A stretch of 64,000 nt of DNA from Streptomyces puniciscabiei (GCF_006715785.1 NZ_VFNX01000001.1:1116001-1180000), one strand, 5' to 3'. Positions 26,460 to 35,334 are shown, numbered from the stretch's first letter. Notes: a model not told the origin generated them from the letters alone. Numbers and translations: made by a program.

Positions 26460-27518
26460 CGTGCTGTCCCGGGACGTGGGTGACACGGGTGCTGGGTGCT
26501 TGAACAGGTGAGGGCCTTCTGGGTTCGGTGTGGATTGCGACATCTACGACCGGTACTCAGGAGGCCCTCGTGTCCCACCGTAATGCCCCGCTGACGCCGA
26601 CCGGCAGGCTGCGTCTGGCCCGGTGTGTCGTGGACGACGGCTGGCCGCTGCGGCGGGCCGCGGAACGCTTCCAGGTCAGCCACACCACGGCCGCACGCTG
26701 GGCCGGCCGTTACCGGCAGTGGGGCGCCACGGGCATGCACGACCGCTCCAGCCGCCCGCACCACCAGCCACGCCGCACCCCGCCCGCAATCGAGACCCAG
26801 GTAGTGCGCCTGCGCCGCGAACACCGGATCGGACCGGTCCGTCTGGCCCCCCGCTGCGGCATCGCCGCCTCCACCGCCCACCGCATCCTGGCCCGCCACC
26901 AGCTGACCGTTCTGGCCGCATGCGACCGCGCCACCGGCGAACCCGTACGCCGCTACGAACGCTCCCGGCCCGGCGAACTGGTGCACATCGACGTCAAGAA
27001 GCTCGGCCGCATCCCCGACGGCGGCGGGCACCGCACGCAGGGCCGTGCCGAAGGCCGCCGCAACCGCACCGGGACCGGATACGCCTACCTGCACACCGCC
27101 CTGGACGACCACTCCCGCCCGGCCTACACCGAAGACCTCCCCGACGAGACCGCCCCGACCTGCGCCGGCTTCCTCACCCGAGCCACCGCCTGGTTCGCCG
27201 CCCAGGGCATCACCGTCGAACGCGTCCTGACCGACAACGCCTGGGCCTACACCAAGAACACCTGGCGGCGGGCCTGCCACCAGCTGGGCATCAGCCCCCG
27301 CTGGACACGGCCCTGGCGGCCCCGGACCAACGGCAAGGTCGAACGCTTCCACCGCACCCTGCTCGAGGAAGGGGCCTACCAGCGGCCCTACACCACCGAT
27401 GCCGAGCGGCAGGCCGCGTTTCCAGACTGGCTGGACCGGTACAACTACCACCGACCCCACACCGGCATCAGCGGCCAAACACCAGCCAGCCGCGTCACCA
27501 ACCTGTCCGAACAGCACA
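26460..27518 (+). mobile_element. IS481-family insertion sequence, 1,059 bp, with CCTAGA target duplication
   Basis: A single-transposase IS. The same 6 bases CCTAGA flank it at 26454-26459 and 27519-27524, matching the NCTAGN target duplication known for IS481. The ends are imperfect inverted repeats: left CGTGCTGTCCCGGGACGTGG against right TGTGCTGTTCGGACAGGTTG, continuing with GTGACACGG/GTGACGCGG, 21 of 29 positions identical. Apparent integrity of ends and transposase suggests a fairly recent insertion. It separates the TAXI gene from gluK without damaging either. Confidence 0.9.
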
Positions 27519-27523
27519 CCTAG
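26570..27523 (+). CDS. IS481-family DDE transposase
   Basis: 317 residues starting at the GTG at 26570, with CAGGAGG 6 bases upstream. N-terminal helix-turn-helix (RRAAERFQVSHTTAARWAGR) and rve integrase core with the DDE triad: Asp in LVHIDVKKLG (about 141), Asp in VLTDNAWAY (about 222) and Glu in NGKVERFHRTL (about 257), a D-35-E spacing. The C-terminus RVTNLSEQHT runs through the right inverted repeat, and the TAG stop (27521-27523) lies in the duplicated target, not in the element. Appears intact. Confidence 0.93.
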   Translation: MSHRNAPLTPTGRLRLARCVVDDGWPLRRAAERFQVSHTTAARWAGRYRQWGATGMHDRSSRPHHQPRRTPPAIETQVVRLRREHRIGPVRLAPRCGIAASTAHRILARHQLTVLAACDRATGEPVRRYERSRPGELVHIDVKKLGRIPDGGGHRTQGRAEGRRNRTGTGYAYLHTALDDHSRPAYTEDLPDETAPTCAGFLTRATAWFAAQGITVERVLTDNAWAYTKNTWRRACHQLGISPRWTRPWRPRTNGKVERFHRTLLEEGAYQRPYTTDAERQAAFPDWLDRYNYHRPHTGISGQTPASRVTNLSEQHT

Positions 27524-27587
27524 AGCGAGGCCTGCCTCGGACCGGCGGGCCCCGCGAACGATGGCCTCTCCCCGTCAGGGTCCCGTG

Positions 27588-28991
27588 TCAGGATCCCCCG
27601 TGCCGAGGCACGGTCACCGTCACCCGCAGCCCCCGCGGCTCATGGTGGGCGTAGTCGATCGAGCCGCCGCCGGCCGTGAGCAACGCGCGGACGATGGACA
27701 GGCCGAGGCCCGAACCCTTGATGTTCTGGTGACGCCCGCTGCGCCAGAAACGGTCGCCGACGCGCGCGAGTTCCTCGTCGGTGAGGCCGGGCCCGGTGTC
27801 GGTGACGACGACCGTGGATCTGTCGCCGTCGGCGGCTACGCAGACCTCCACCGTGCCGCCCTCGGGGGTGAACTTCACGGCGTTGTCGATCAGCGCGTCC
27901 AGGGCGCTGGACAGGGTGATCGGGTCGGCCCAGCCGGTGGTGGGCGGACAGTCCCCGGTCAGCCGTACCCCCTTGGCCGCGGCGGCCGGAGACCAGGCGG
28001 CGATCCGCTCCTCGGTGAGGGCGCCGATGTCGGTCAGCGTCAGGTCCGCCTCGGCGTGCTCGGCCAGCGCCAGATCCAGCAGGTCGTCCAGCACCTGCGC
28101 GAGGCGCTTGCCCTCGGTGCGGACCGAGGCGATCTCCTCATTGTCCTCCGGCAGTTCGAGTGCGAGCAGTTCGATGCGCAGCAGCAGCGCCGAGAGGGGG
28201 TTGCGCAGCTGGTGCGAGGCGTCCGCGACGAAGGCGCGCTGCTGCTCCAGCACGTCCTCGACGTTGTCCGCCATCTCGTTGAACGAACGGGCGAGCCGTC
28301 TGAGTTCCGGCGGTCCGCCGCCGACCGCGACCCGCGACTTCAGCCGTCCGGTGGCGATGTCGTGGGTGGTGGCGTCCAGGACCCGTACCGGTCTGAGCAC
28401 CCAGCCGGTCAGCCGCAGTGCCGCGCCCACGGCCAGCAGCATCGCCGCGATCTCGCCGGCCCCGATGATCAGCCAGCCGCGCAGGGTCCGTGAACGCATC
28501 GGTCCGGTGGGCGAGTCGGTGACCACGACCGCCACGACATCGCCGTCCCGGATCACCGGCGAGGCCACGACCAGCCGGCTGCGCTGCCAGGGCCACACCT
28601 GGCGCGGGTCATGGCTGCGCCGGCTGAGCAGCGACTCCTCGAACGCGTCCCGCACCTCCCCCGTCCGCGGGACGAACCAGTCGTCGGGGGCGTTGGCCAT
28701 CGCCGAGCCGTTGCGGTAGAAGACGCCCGCGCGGATGCCGTAGACGCCGTAGTAGCTGGCGAGTTCGCTGCGCAGCGCCTGCAGGCGCTCGTCGACGCTG
28801 GTGCGGCGCGATCCGCTGGGCCCGTCGGTGACGTACTGGGCGAGGGCCGCGAAGCGTGCCGTGTCGTCGATGCGGTCGACGACGACCTTCTGCTGCTGTG
28901 CGGCGGCCACGCTGATGGCGAGCGGAAGCCCGAGGGCGATCAGGACGGCTGCCATCAGGATGATGAGCAGCGGCAGCAGACGTGCGCGCAC
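27588..28991 (-). CDS. gluK: Sensor histidine kinase GluK
   Basis: 467 residues. Two membrane helices (about residues 4-30 and 168-195) flank an extracellular sensor domain with TSVDERLQALRSELASYYGV. HAMP, then the H-box FVADASHQLRNPLSALLLRI (His near 257), N-box DALIDNAVKFTPEGG, and G-boxes DTGPGLTDEE and GSGLGLSIV. It starts with a GTG 9 bp after the gluR stop and forms an operon with it. The pair lies divergent to gluABCD, as the S. coelicolor GluR-GluK system reported to sense glutamate and control its uptake. The symbol rests on family and synteny. Confidence 0.88.
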   Translation of the reverse strand: MRARLLPLLIILMAAVLIALGLPLAISVAAAQQQKVVVDRIDDTARFAALAQYVTDGPSGSRRTSVDERLQALRSELASYYGVYGIRAGVFYRNGSAMANAPDDWFVPRTGEVRDAFEESLLSRRSHDPRQVWPWQRSRLVVASPVIRDGDVVAVVVTDSPTGPMRSRTLRGWLIIGAGEIAAMLLAVGAALRLTGWVLRPVRVLDATTHDIATGRLKSRVAVGGGPPELRRLARSFNEMADNVEDVLEQQRAFVADASHQLRNPLSALLLRIELLALELPEDNEEIASVRTEGKRLAQVLDDLLDLALAEHAEADLTLTDIGALTEERIAAWSPAAAAKGVRLTGDCPPTTGWADPITLSSALDALIDNAVKFTPEGGTVEVCVAADGDRSTVVVTDTGPGLTDEELARVGDRFWRSGRHQNIKGSGLGLSIVRALLTAGGGSIDYAHHEPRGLRVTVTVPRHGGS

Positions 28992-29000
28992 CCGTCCCCG

Positions 29001-29687
29001 CTAGGCGGCCGGGGCGACGAGCCGGTAGCCGACGCCGCGTACGGTCTCGATCAGCGCGGGCATGCGCAGTTTGGCGCGCAGGGAGGCGACATGCACCTCC
29101 AGGGTGCGGCCGGTGCCCTCCCAACTGGTGCGCCAGACCTCGCTGATGATCTGCTCCCGCCGGAAGACCACTCCCGGGCGTTGCGCGAGCAGGGCGAGCA
29201 GGTCGAACTCCTTGCGGGTCAGTTGGACTGTCGAACCATCCACGGTGACCTGCCGGGTGGGCAGTTCGATGCGCATGGACCCGAGGTGGAGGGCGCTCTC
29301 GCTGCCGGCCGCCGGGTCCTCGTGGACGGTGCGCCGGCTGACGGCGTGGATGCGCGCGAGCAGTTCCCCGGTGTCGTAGGGCTTCACCACGTAGTCGTCG
29401 GCGCCCAGGTTGAGCCCGTGGATGCGGGAGCGGACGTCGGAGCGGGCGGTCACCATGATCACCGGGGTGCTGGTGCGCTTGCGGATCTTGCCGCAGACCT
29501 CGTAGCCGTCCTGGTCGGGCAGGCCCAGGTCGAGCAGGACCACGCCGAAACCGTTGCCCTCGGGGACGAGCGCCTGCAGGGCCTCCTCGCCGCTGCGCGC
29601 GTGGGTGACCTCGAAACCGTGTCGCGCGAGTACGGCGGACAGGGCCGCGGCGACGTGGTTGTCGTCCTCGACGAGCAGCAGTCTCAT
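29001..29687 (-). CDS. gluR: OmpR-family response regulator GluR
   Basis: 228 residues: receiver domain with MRLLLVEDD, phospho-acceptor in VVLLDLGLPDQDGY (Asp about 52), VTARSD and KPYDTGELLARI; then an OmpR-type winged helix (VQLTRKEFDLLALLAQRPG, TLEVHVASLRAKL, IETVRGVGYRL). The ATG at 29687 has GGAGGGGGCCGGG upstream; an upstream in-frame start lacks a site. It is the first gene of the gluRK operon and shares a 289-bp intergenic region with gluA. Confidence 0.92.
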   Translation of the reverse strand: MRLLLVEDDNHVAAALSAVLARHGFEVTHARSGEEALQALVPEGNGFGVVLLDLGLPDQDGYEVCGKIRKRTSTPVIMVTARSDVRSRIHGLNLGADDYVVKPYDTGELLARIHAVSRRTVHEDPAAGSESALHLGSMRIELPTRQVTVDGSTVQLTRKEFDLLALLAQRPGVVFRREQIISEVWRTSWEGTGRTLEVHVASLRAKLRMPALIETVRGVGYRLVAPAA

Positions 29688-29867
29688 CCCGGCCCCCTCC
29701 GGTTCAGCGGTCGTACGGTCTGTGTTCGCGTGCGTCGTGCAGGGCACGCGCGCGTGCACCATGGCAGTGACGCCGATGGACAAGGACGGCGTCAAGAGGG
29801 TTCCGGTTGCCCGCCGCTTCCGTTATCCGGCCGATACGCACACCTGCGGCAGATGCTACGACACGTG

Positions 29868-29909
29868 TCCGATTGCTATCGGATCGTGATGCTCAGATCT
29901 CCCTCAGAT
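29868..29909. promoter_or_regulatory. Candidate GluR-binding region between gluR and gluA
   Basis: TCAGAT occurs twice (29893-29898 and 29904-29909), 11 bp apart on the same face of the helix, the spacing typical for OmpR-family tandem sites. Just upstream is an inverted repeat TCCGAT-tgct-ATCGGA (29868-29883). Both lie about 70-110 bp before the gluA start, where control of the transporter operon would be expected. Confidence 0.4.
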
Positions 29910-29976
29910 GTGATGACGCAGGTCACAGCCCCTCACTACTGTCCTGCGAAACCGAGGAGGACGGAGCCCGAGAGCG

Positions 29977-30756
29977 ATGACCAATGTATCGGTGACCAAG
30001 GAAGACACTGTGGTCACGTCCGACGAACTGGTCGTCCTGAAGAGCGTCAACAAGCACTTCGGCGCGTTGCACGTACTCCAGGACATCGACCTGACGATCG
30101 CCCGCGGCGAGGTCGTCGTGGTCATCGGGCCCTCCGGGTCCGGGAAGTCGACCCTGTGCCGCACGATCAACCGCCTGGAGACGATCGACTCCGGCACCAT
30201 CACCATCGACGGCAGGCCCCTCCCCCAGGAGGGCAGGGAGCTGGCCCGGCTGCGGGCCGACGTCGGCATGGTCTTCCAGTCCTTCAACCTCTTCGCGCAC
30301 AAGACCGTGCTCGAGAACGTGATGCTGGGCCAGCTCAAGGTCCGCAGGACGGACAAGAAGCAGGCCGAGGAGAAGGCCCGGTCCCTGCTCGACCGTGTCG
30401 GCGTGGGCACGCAGGCCGACAAGTACCCCGCCCAGCTGTCCGGCGGCCAGCAGCAGCGCGTCGCCATCGCGCGGGCACTGGCGATGGGCCCGAAGGTCAT
30501 GCTCTTCGACGAGCCGACCTCCGCCCTCGACCCCGAGATGATCAACGAGGTCCTCGAGGTCATGCAGCAGCTCGCCCGTGAGGGCATGACGATGGTCGTC
30601 GTCACCCACGAGATGGGCTTCGCACGGTCGGCTGCGAACCGCGTGGTGTTCATGGCCGACGGCCGGATCGTCGAGCAGGCCGCGCCGGACCAGTTCTTCA
30701 GCAACCCGCGCAGCGACCGGGCCAAGGACTTCCTGTCCAAGATCCTGCACCACTGA
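29977..30756 (+). CDS. gluA: Glutamate ABC transporter ATPase GluA
   Basis: 259 residues, cytoplasmic ATPase of a polar amino acid importer. Walker [10 protein letters not shown] near residue 51, Q-loop [13 protein letters not shown], signature LSGGQQQR near 154, Walker [15 protein letters not shown] near 175 and switch His in [10 protein letters not shown]. It begins the gluABCD operon, which encodes the binding protein and two permeases downstream. The ATG at 29977 has GGAGCCCGAGAG before it. Assignment to glutamate comes from gene order and the adjacent GluRK pair. Confidence 0.93.
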   Translation: MTNVSVTKEDTVVTSDELVVLKSVNKHFGALHVLQDIDLTIARGEVVVVIGPSGSGKSTLCRTINRLETIDSGTITIDGRPLPQEGRELARLRADVGMVFQSFNLFAHKTVLENVMLGQLKVRRTDKKQAEEKARSLLDRVGVGTQADKYPAQLSGGQQQRVAIARALAMGPKVMLFDEPTSALDPEMINEVLEVMQQLAREGMTMVVVTHEMGFARSAANRVVFMADGRIVEQAAPDQFFSNPRSDRAKDFLSKILHH

Positions 30757-30853
30757 CGACGCAGGCCCCGCCCGCCCCCTGGATCGGTTTTTCCCACCAG
30801 CGGGTCGCCTTTTCCAACGGACCTCGTTCCGCACCACTCAAAGGATGTTCACC

Positions 30854-31690
30854 ATGAAGCTCCGCAAGGTCACCGCCGCCTCGGCCGCCGTACTCGCGAT
30901 CGCCGTGGGCGCCACCGCGTGCGGCGGCGGCAAGAAGGACGACAACGGCTCCTCCGGTGGGGGCAAGAAGATCGCCATCGGCATCAAGTTCGACCAGCCG
31001 GGCCTCGGCCAGAAGACCCCGCAGGGCTACGCGGGCTTCGACGTGGACGTGGCCACCTATGTCGCCAAGAAGCTCGGCTACAGCGCGGACCAGATCGAGT
31101 GGAAGGAGTCGAAGAGCGCCGACCGCGAGACCATGCTGCAGCGCGGTGACGTCGACTTCATCGCCGCCACGTACTCGATCACCCCGAAGCGTGAGCAGAA
31201 GGTCGACTTCGCCGGGCCGTACCTGCTGGCGCACCAGGACGTGCTGCTGCGCGCGGACGAGACGAAGATCAAGTCTCCGTCGGACCTGAACGGCAAGAAG
31301 CTGTGCTCGGTGACCGGCTCGACCTCGGCGCAGAACCTCCACGACCGGCTGGCTCCCAAGGCGAACCTCCAGACGTACCCGACCTACTCGGCCTGTCTGG
31401 GCGGTCTGCAGAGCGGCGCCATCGACGCCCTCACCACGGACGACTCGATCCTCGCGGGCTACGCCTCCCAGGCCCAGTTCAAGGGCAAGTTCAAGCTGGG
31501 CGGCTTCAAGATGACCAACGAGAATTACGGCATCGGCGTCAAGAAGGGCAGCGCCCTCAAGGCCAAGATCAACAAGGCCCTTGAGGAGATGGTCTCCGAC
31601 GGCTCGTGGCAGGCGGCCGTGAAGAAGAACCTCGGCCCGGCCGACTACAAGAACGAGCCCGCCCCGAAGATCGGCGACATCAAGAGCTGA
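30854..31690 (+). CDS. gluB: Glutamate-binding lipoprotein GluB
   Basis: 278 residues, family 3 solute-binding protein. The signal peptide MKLRKVTAASAAVLAIAVG ends in the lipobox GATAC, followed by a Gly/Lys/Asp linker. Family motifs: GFDVDVATYVAKKLGY, SADRETMLQRGDVDFIAATY and SITPKREQKVDFAGPYL. The ATG at 30854 is favoured over the one at 30845 because AAGGA is at good spacing only for the former. Followed by a large hairpin before gluC, usual where the binding protein is made in excess of permease. Confidence 0.92.
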   Translation: MKLRKVTAASAAVLAIAVGATACGGGKKDDNGSSGGGKKIAIGIKFDQPGLGQKTPQGYAGFDVDVATYVAKKLGYSADQIEWKESKSADRETMLQRGDVDFIAATYSITPKREQKVDFAGPYLLAHQDVLLRADETKIKSPSDLNGKKLCSVTGSTSAQNLHDRLAPKANLQTYPTYSACLGGLQSGAIDALTTDDSILAGYASQAQFKGKFKLGGFKMTNENYGIGVKKGSALKAKINKALEEMVSDGSWQAAVKKNLGPADYKNEPAPKIGDIKS

Positions 31691-31696
31691 GGCAAC

Positions 31697-31740
31697 GCCC
31701 CGCCGGTGCGCCGCCTGTGAACACGGCGGCGCACCGGGGC
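31697..31740 (+). terminator. Hairpin between gluB and gluC (attenuator or mRNA stabiliser)
   Basis: GGTGCGCCGCC pairs with GGCGGCGCACC across a 9-base loop, extended by GCCCC/GGGGC after a 3-base bulge. There is no T tract, and the operon continues with gluC 29 bp later, so it more probably reduces downstream expression or protects the gluB mRNA 3' end than ends all transcription. Confidence 0.6.
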
Positions 31741-31768
31741 ATCCCTACACGCGGAAGCGCGGGAGATC

Positions 31769-32434
31769 GTGTTCGACTTTCTTGACAAGTACGACGTGCT
31801 GGGCGCCTTCTGGACGACAGTGCAGCTGACGCTGCTGTCGGCCGTGGGCTCCCTGGTCTGGGGCACTCTGCTGGCCGCCATGCGGGTGGGCCCGGTACCG
31901 CTGATGCGCGGTTTCGGCACCACCTATGTGAACATCGTGCGGAACATCCCGCTCACGGTGATCATCCTCTTCTCCTCCCTCGGCCTGAACCAGAATCTGG
32001 GCATCAACCTCGGTGCCAAAGACTTCGACACGATCAACTTCCGGCTGGCCGTGCTCGGCCTGATCGTCTACACCTCGGCGTTCGTGTGCGAGGCGATCCG
32101 GGCCGGCATCAACACCGTGCCGGTGGGCCAGGCGGAGGCGGCGCGGGCCATCGGGCTGAGCTTCCCCCAGGTGCTGGGGCTGGTCGTGCTGCCGCAGGCC
32201 CTCCGCGCGGCCGTCGCTCCGCTGACCAACGTACTGATCGCACTGACGAAGAACACGACGGTGGCGGCCGCGATCGGCGTGGCGGAGGCGGCCTTCCTGA
32301 TGAAGAAGATGATCGAGAACGAGGCGGAGCTGCTGGCGATCTCCGCGGTCATCGCCTTCGGGTTCGTCTGCCTGACCCTGCCGACCGGGCTGATCCTCGG
32401 CTGGGTGGGCAAGAAGGTGGCGGTGAAGCGATGA
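31769..32434 (+). CDS. gluC: Glutamate ABC transporter permease GluC
   Basis: 221 residues, His/Glu/Gln/Arg-type inner membrane permease with about five membrane helices. N-terminal LGAFWTTVQLTLLSAVGSL and the ATPase-coupling EAA loop EAARAIGLSFPQVLGLVVLPQALRAA (here in two parts) are clear. Start is GTG at 31769 with GGGAG upstream. The stop overlaps the ATG of gluD (ATGA), so the two permeases are translationally coupled and probably form a heterodimer. Confidence 0.92.
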   Translation: MFDFLDKYDVLGAFWTTVQLTLLSAVGSLVWGTLLAAMRVGPVPLMRGFGTTYVNIVRNIPLTVIILFSSLGLNQNLGINLGAKDFDTINFRLAVLGLIVYTSAFVCEAIRAGINTVPVGQAEAARAIGLSFPQVLGLVVLPQALRAAVAPLTNVLIALTKNTTVAAAIGVAEAAFLMKKMIENEAELLAISAVIAFGFVCLTLPTGLILGWVGKKVAVKR

Positions 32435-33390
32435 GCTCGGTCCTGTACGACGTCCAGGGGCCCCGCGCCAAGCGGCGCAACGTCCTGTACACGGCGGTCT
32501 TCCTGATCGTCCTCGCGGGCGTCGCATGGTGGGTGTACAAGTCGTTCGACGACAAGGGACAGCTCGCCTGGTCGCTGTGGAAGCCCTTCTTCAGCGGCAC
32601 CGAGGTGTACTCGACGTACATCTGGCCCGGTCTGCAGAAGACCCTGGAGGCGGCGGCCCTGGCGATGGTCATCGCGCTTCCGCTCGGCGCCGTCCTCGGC
32701 ATCGCCCGGCTCTCGGACCACCTGTGGGTGCGCGTTCCGGCCGTGATCGTGGTCGAGTTCTTCCGCGCGATCCCCGTACTGGTCCTGATGATCTTCGGGC
32801 TCGCGCTCTTCGCCCAGTACACCGACGTGAGTTCGGACGACCGGCCGTTCTACGCGGTCGTCACCGGTCTGGTGCTGTACAACGCGTCGGTGCTCGCGGA
32901 GATCGTCCGCGCGGGCATCCTCGCCCTGCCGAAGGGGCAGTCCGAGGCGGCCCTGGCGATCGGCCTGCGCAAGGGGCAGATGATGCGGCTCATCCTGCTG
33001 CCGCAGTCGGTCACCACCATGCTCCCGGCGATCGTCAGCCAGTTGGTGGTCATCGTGAAGGACACCGCCCTCGGCGGCGCGGTCCTCACCTTCCCCGAAC
33101 TGATGGCCTCGGCCAACACGATGGCCGGCTACTACGGCAACATGATCGCCTCACTGACCGTGGTCGCCGTGATCTTCGTGATCATCAACTTCTCCCTGAC
33201 CTCGTTCGCGAGCTGGCTGGAGGGCCGGCTGCGGCGCGGCAAGAAGTCGACGGGCGCGGTGCTCGGCGCCCAGGACGTCGCCGACATCGCCGGTACGGCG
33301 GCGACCGGGGCCGGAGGTACCGCCGGCCCCGTGGACCTCAGCGGTCCCTTCGTCGGCGGTGGTCAGCACGGCGGCGGCCACGGCAGCTGA
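32431..33390 (+). CDS. gluD: Glutamate ABC transporter permease GluD
   Basis: 319 residues. An extra N-terminal helix (VLYTAVFLIVLAGVAWWVY) precedes the permease domain (YIWPGLQKTLEAAALAMVIA). The EAA loop reads EAALAIGLRKGQMMRLILLPQ. The C-terminal 60 residues after the last helix are Gly/Ala/Thr-rich and end in a His/Gly tail, longer than in most homologues. A strong terminator follows. Confidence 0.92.
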   Translation: MSSVLYDVQGPRAKRRNVLYTAVFLIVLAGVAWWVYKSFDDKGQLAWSLWKPFFSGTEVYSTYIWPGLQKTLEAAALAMVIALPLGAVLGIARLSDHLWVRVPAVIVVEFFRAIPVLVLMIFGLALFAQYTDVSSDDRPFYAVVTGLVLYNASVLAEIVRAGILALPKGQSEAALAIGLRKGQMMRLILLPQSVTTMLPAIVSQLVVIVKDTALGGAVLTFPELMASANTMAGYYGNMIASLTVVAVIFVIINFSLTSFASWLEGRLRRGKKSTGAVLGAQDVADIAGTAATGAGGTAGPVDLSGPFVGGGQHGGGHGS

Positions 33391-33415
33391 CGTTCATTCA
33401 GGTGATATGAAACAC

Positions 33416-33449
33416 CCGGAGGCAGTGGCCTGATCGCCACTGCCTCCGG
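33416..33449 (+). terminator. Terminator of the gluABCD operon
   Basis: A perfect 14-bp stem (CCGGAGGCAGTGGC with its complement) around a 6-base loop CTGATC, 26 bp after the gluD stop. Confidence 0.9.
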
Positions 33450-33566
33450 TCGCTTGACGCAAACTCTGCCAATGGGTTGCATACGTTCTGTGATCGTGCA
33501 CCCCGCTCCCTCTTCCTGTTCACTTGTCTCCGTCAGGGCATCGTCACGGGCAGGGGGCGCCGCGTC

Positions 33567-35171
33567 ATGGACCCGGTGATCATCGTCGGAGCGGGGCCGG
33601 TCGGGCTCGCGCTCGCTCTGGCGCTGGCCCGCCAGGAGGTGCCGTCCGTCGTCCTGGACGAGGGCCCCGGCAAGGACGAACCCCGCCCGGCGCGCACCGT
33701 CGTACTGCGCGAGGACACGGCCGCCCTGCTGGAGCGGCTGACCGGGGTGGCGCTCGGTGAGCAGGGCGTGCGCTGGGCCGGATGGCGGTCCGTCAGGCGC
33801 AAGCAGGTGATGAGCGAGATCTCTTTCGAGGAGGCGGACCCCGCCGCCCCGCTGCACATCGCCCAGCACGTCCTCACCGGCGCCCTGCGCGCGGCCATCG
33901 CCGACGAGCCGCTGGTGAAGGTGGCCGCGGACAGCCGTCTGGACTCGATCGAGCAGGAGCGTTCCGGCGTCACGGCGCACACGCGCGGTGCGAACGGCAC
34001 GTGGTGGCGCGGCAGTTACCTGGTCGGCTGCGACGGGCCGCGCTCCACGGTGCGCAAACTCCTGGACATCCGCTTCCCCGGCCGTACGGCGGTGGAACGG
34101 CACGCGGTCGCGGCGCTGCGCACGGAACTTCCGTGGCAGGGCCGGACGTTGCTCCATCGGACGCCGCCGTGGCGGCAGTCCGGGCCCTCGGCCGGGGAAG
34201 TGACCGCCCGCCCCCTCCCGGACGGCGTGTGGCGCCTGGACTGGCTGCTGCCACCGGGCAAGGACCTGGTGACGCCCGAGATCCTGGTGGCCCGGATCCG
34301 CGAGACGCTCGCGGGCTGGACGGACGGCTCCACACCGGTGTACGACCTGCTCGACACCGGTGTCCACACGGTGCATCACCGGCTGGCCCGCCGCTGGCGG
34401 GTCGGCCGGGTCTTCCTCGCCGGGGACGCGGCCCATCTGCTCGGCGCGCTCGGCACCCAGGGGCTGGACGAAGGCCTCCGGGACGCCGACAACCTCGCCT
34501 GGAAGCTGGCCCCGGCCTGGCACCACGGGCCGCACGAAGCGCTGCTGGACAGCTACCAGGCCGAGCGGCGTGCGGTGGTCGCCGCCCGGCTGCGCGCCGC
34601 CGACCAGGTGCTGCCGGTGCTGCGCGGCGCCGGCGGGCTGCGCCAGATCGTCCCGGGTGCGGCGCGCGGCCATGACACGCTGATCACCGACGGTCACCTC
34701 GGCCGCGGACCGCTCGGTGCGCCGGGGGTCTACGCCGACTCGCCGCTCGCGCCCCGGCAGCTGGAGGGCGAGATCCCGGTCGGCACCCCGCCCGGCGCGG
34801 CCGTCACCGACGTACGGGTCACCGCGGAGGATGGTTCCTTCGTCCAACTGCGCGACCGGCTCGGACGCGGCGCCCTGCTCGTCGTGCTGATCGCGCCCGG
34901 CACGGGGGTGTGGGACCGCAAGCACTGGGTCTCCGCCGGAGTGATGCCCCGGCTCGCGGCGGCCGTGACCGCGCTGCCGTACCCCGCCGAGCTGCTGGTC
35001 GCCGAGAGCTACCCGGGTGCGCCGGCGCACAGCGTGCTGCTCGTGCGCCCCGACGGCCATCTGGTCACCGCCCTCAGCGGCGTCCGGCCGGCCGACCTCT
35101 ACACGGCGGCGGAGGCCACGGTGGGCGGCGTGGCCAAGGAGGAGGCACAGGCGGCCTCCGGCGCCCGCTGA
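33567..35171 (+). CDS. FAD-dependent monooxygenase (aromatic hydroxylase type)
   Basis: 534 residues. FAD-binding Rossmann motif VIIVGAGPVGLALALALA at the N-terminus, DG motif YLVGCDGPRSTVRKLL (near 155) and GD motif VFLAGDAAHLLGALGTQGLD (near 285) define a class A flavoprotein monooxygenase. The C-terminal 150 residues form the thioredoxin-like third domain of the PheA/TfdB group. It hydroxylates an aromatic or similar substrate using NAD(P)H, but neighbours give no hint of which. The ATG at 33567 is taken because FAD motif starts directly after; an upstream extension has no support. Confidence 0.88.
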   Translation: MDPVIIVGAGPVGLALALALARQEVPSVVLDEGPGKDEPRPARTVVLREDTAALLERLTGVALGEQGVRWAGWRSVRRKQVMSEISFEEADPAAPLHIAQHVLTGALRAAIADEPLVKVAADSRLDSIEQERSGVTAHTRGANGTWWRGSYLVGCDGPRSTVRKLLDIRFPGRTAVERHAVAALRTELPWQGRTLLHRTPPWRQSGPSAGEVTARPLPDGVWRLDWLLPPGKDLVTPEILVARIRETLAGWTDGSTPVYDLLDTGVHTVHHRLARRWRVGRVFLAGDAAHLLGALGTQGLDEGLRDADNLAWKLAPAWHHGPHEALLDSYQAERRAVVAARLRAADQVLPVLRGAGGLRQIVPGAARGHDTLITDGHLGRGPLGAPGVYADSPLAPRQLEGEIPVGTPPGAAVTDVRVTAEDGSFVQLRDRLGRGALLVVLIAPGTGVWDRKHWVSAGVMPRLAAAVTALPYPAELLVAESYPGAPAHSVLLVRPDGHLVTALSGVRPADLYTAAEATVGGVAKEEAQAASGAR

Positions 35172-35211
35172 CCCGGGGCAGGTCACCCTCTGTCCACATG
35201 GTGACGGTGAG

Positions 35212-35240
35212 TTGACCGCAGTACACCGGCATGCTGTACT
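35212..35240 (+). promoter_or_regulatory. Promoter of the cysteine-catabolism operon with embedded inverted repeat
   Basis: TTGACC (35212-35217) and TGTACT (35235-35240) are spaced 17 bp, a sigma-70-type arrangement that places transcription start at or next to the ATG at 35248. An inverted repeat AGTACA-N9-TGTACT (35220-35240) covers the spacer and -10, suitable for a dimeric regulator. Confidence 0.55.
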
Positions 35241-35247
35241 CCGGACC

Positions 35248-35334
35248 ATGACCGACACCTGCGTGCGCCTGTGGCGGAGGGTCCACATGGACCTCGTCCG
35301 CTACGCGGGCTGCGTGTGTCGCCCGTCCTGCTGA
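35248..35334 (+). CDS. Leader peptide upstream of cysteine dioxygenase
   Basis: A 28-codon ORF, too short for usual gene finding, ending HMDLVRYAGCVCRPSC. It has the actinobacterial sulfur-gene leader pattern (R-x-H-x-DLxRxxxxxCxC) and four cysteines, three of them in the last seven residues. It has no clear ribosome site; the promoter before it puts +1 at the ATG, so it is probably translated from a leaderless mRNA. Sixty-seven bases separate it from cysteine dioxygenase. Stalling of ribosomes at cysteine codons when Cys-tRNA is short is the likely control principle; the exact mechanism is not visible. Confidence 0.75.
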   Translation: MTDTCVRLWRRVHMDLVRYAGCVCRPSC

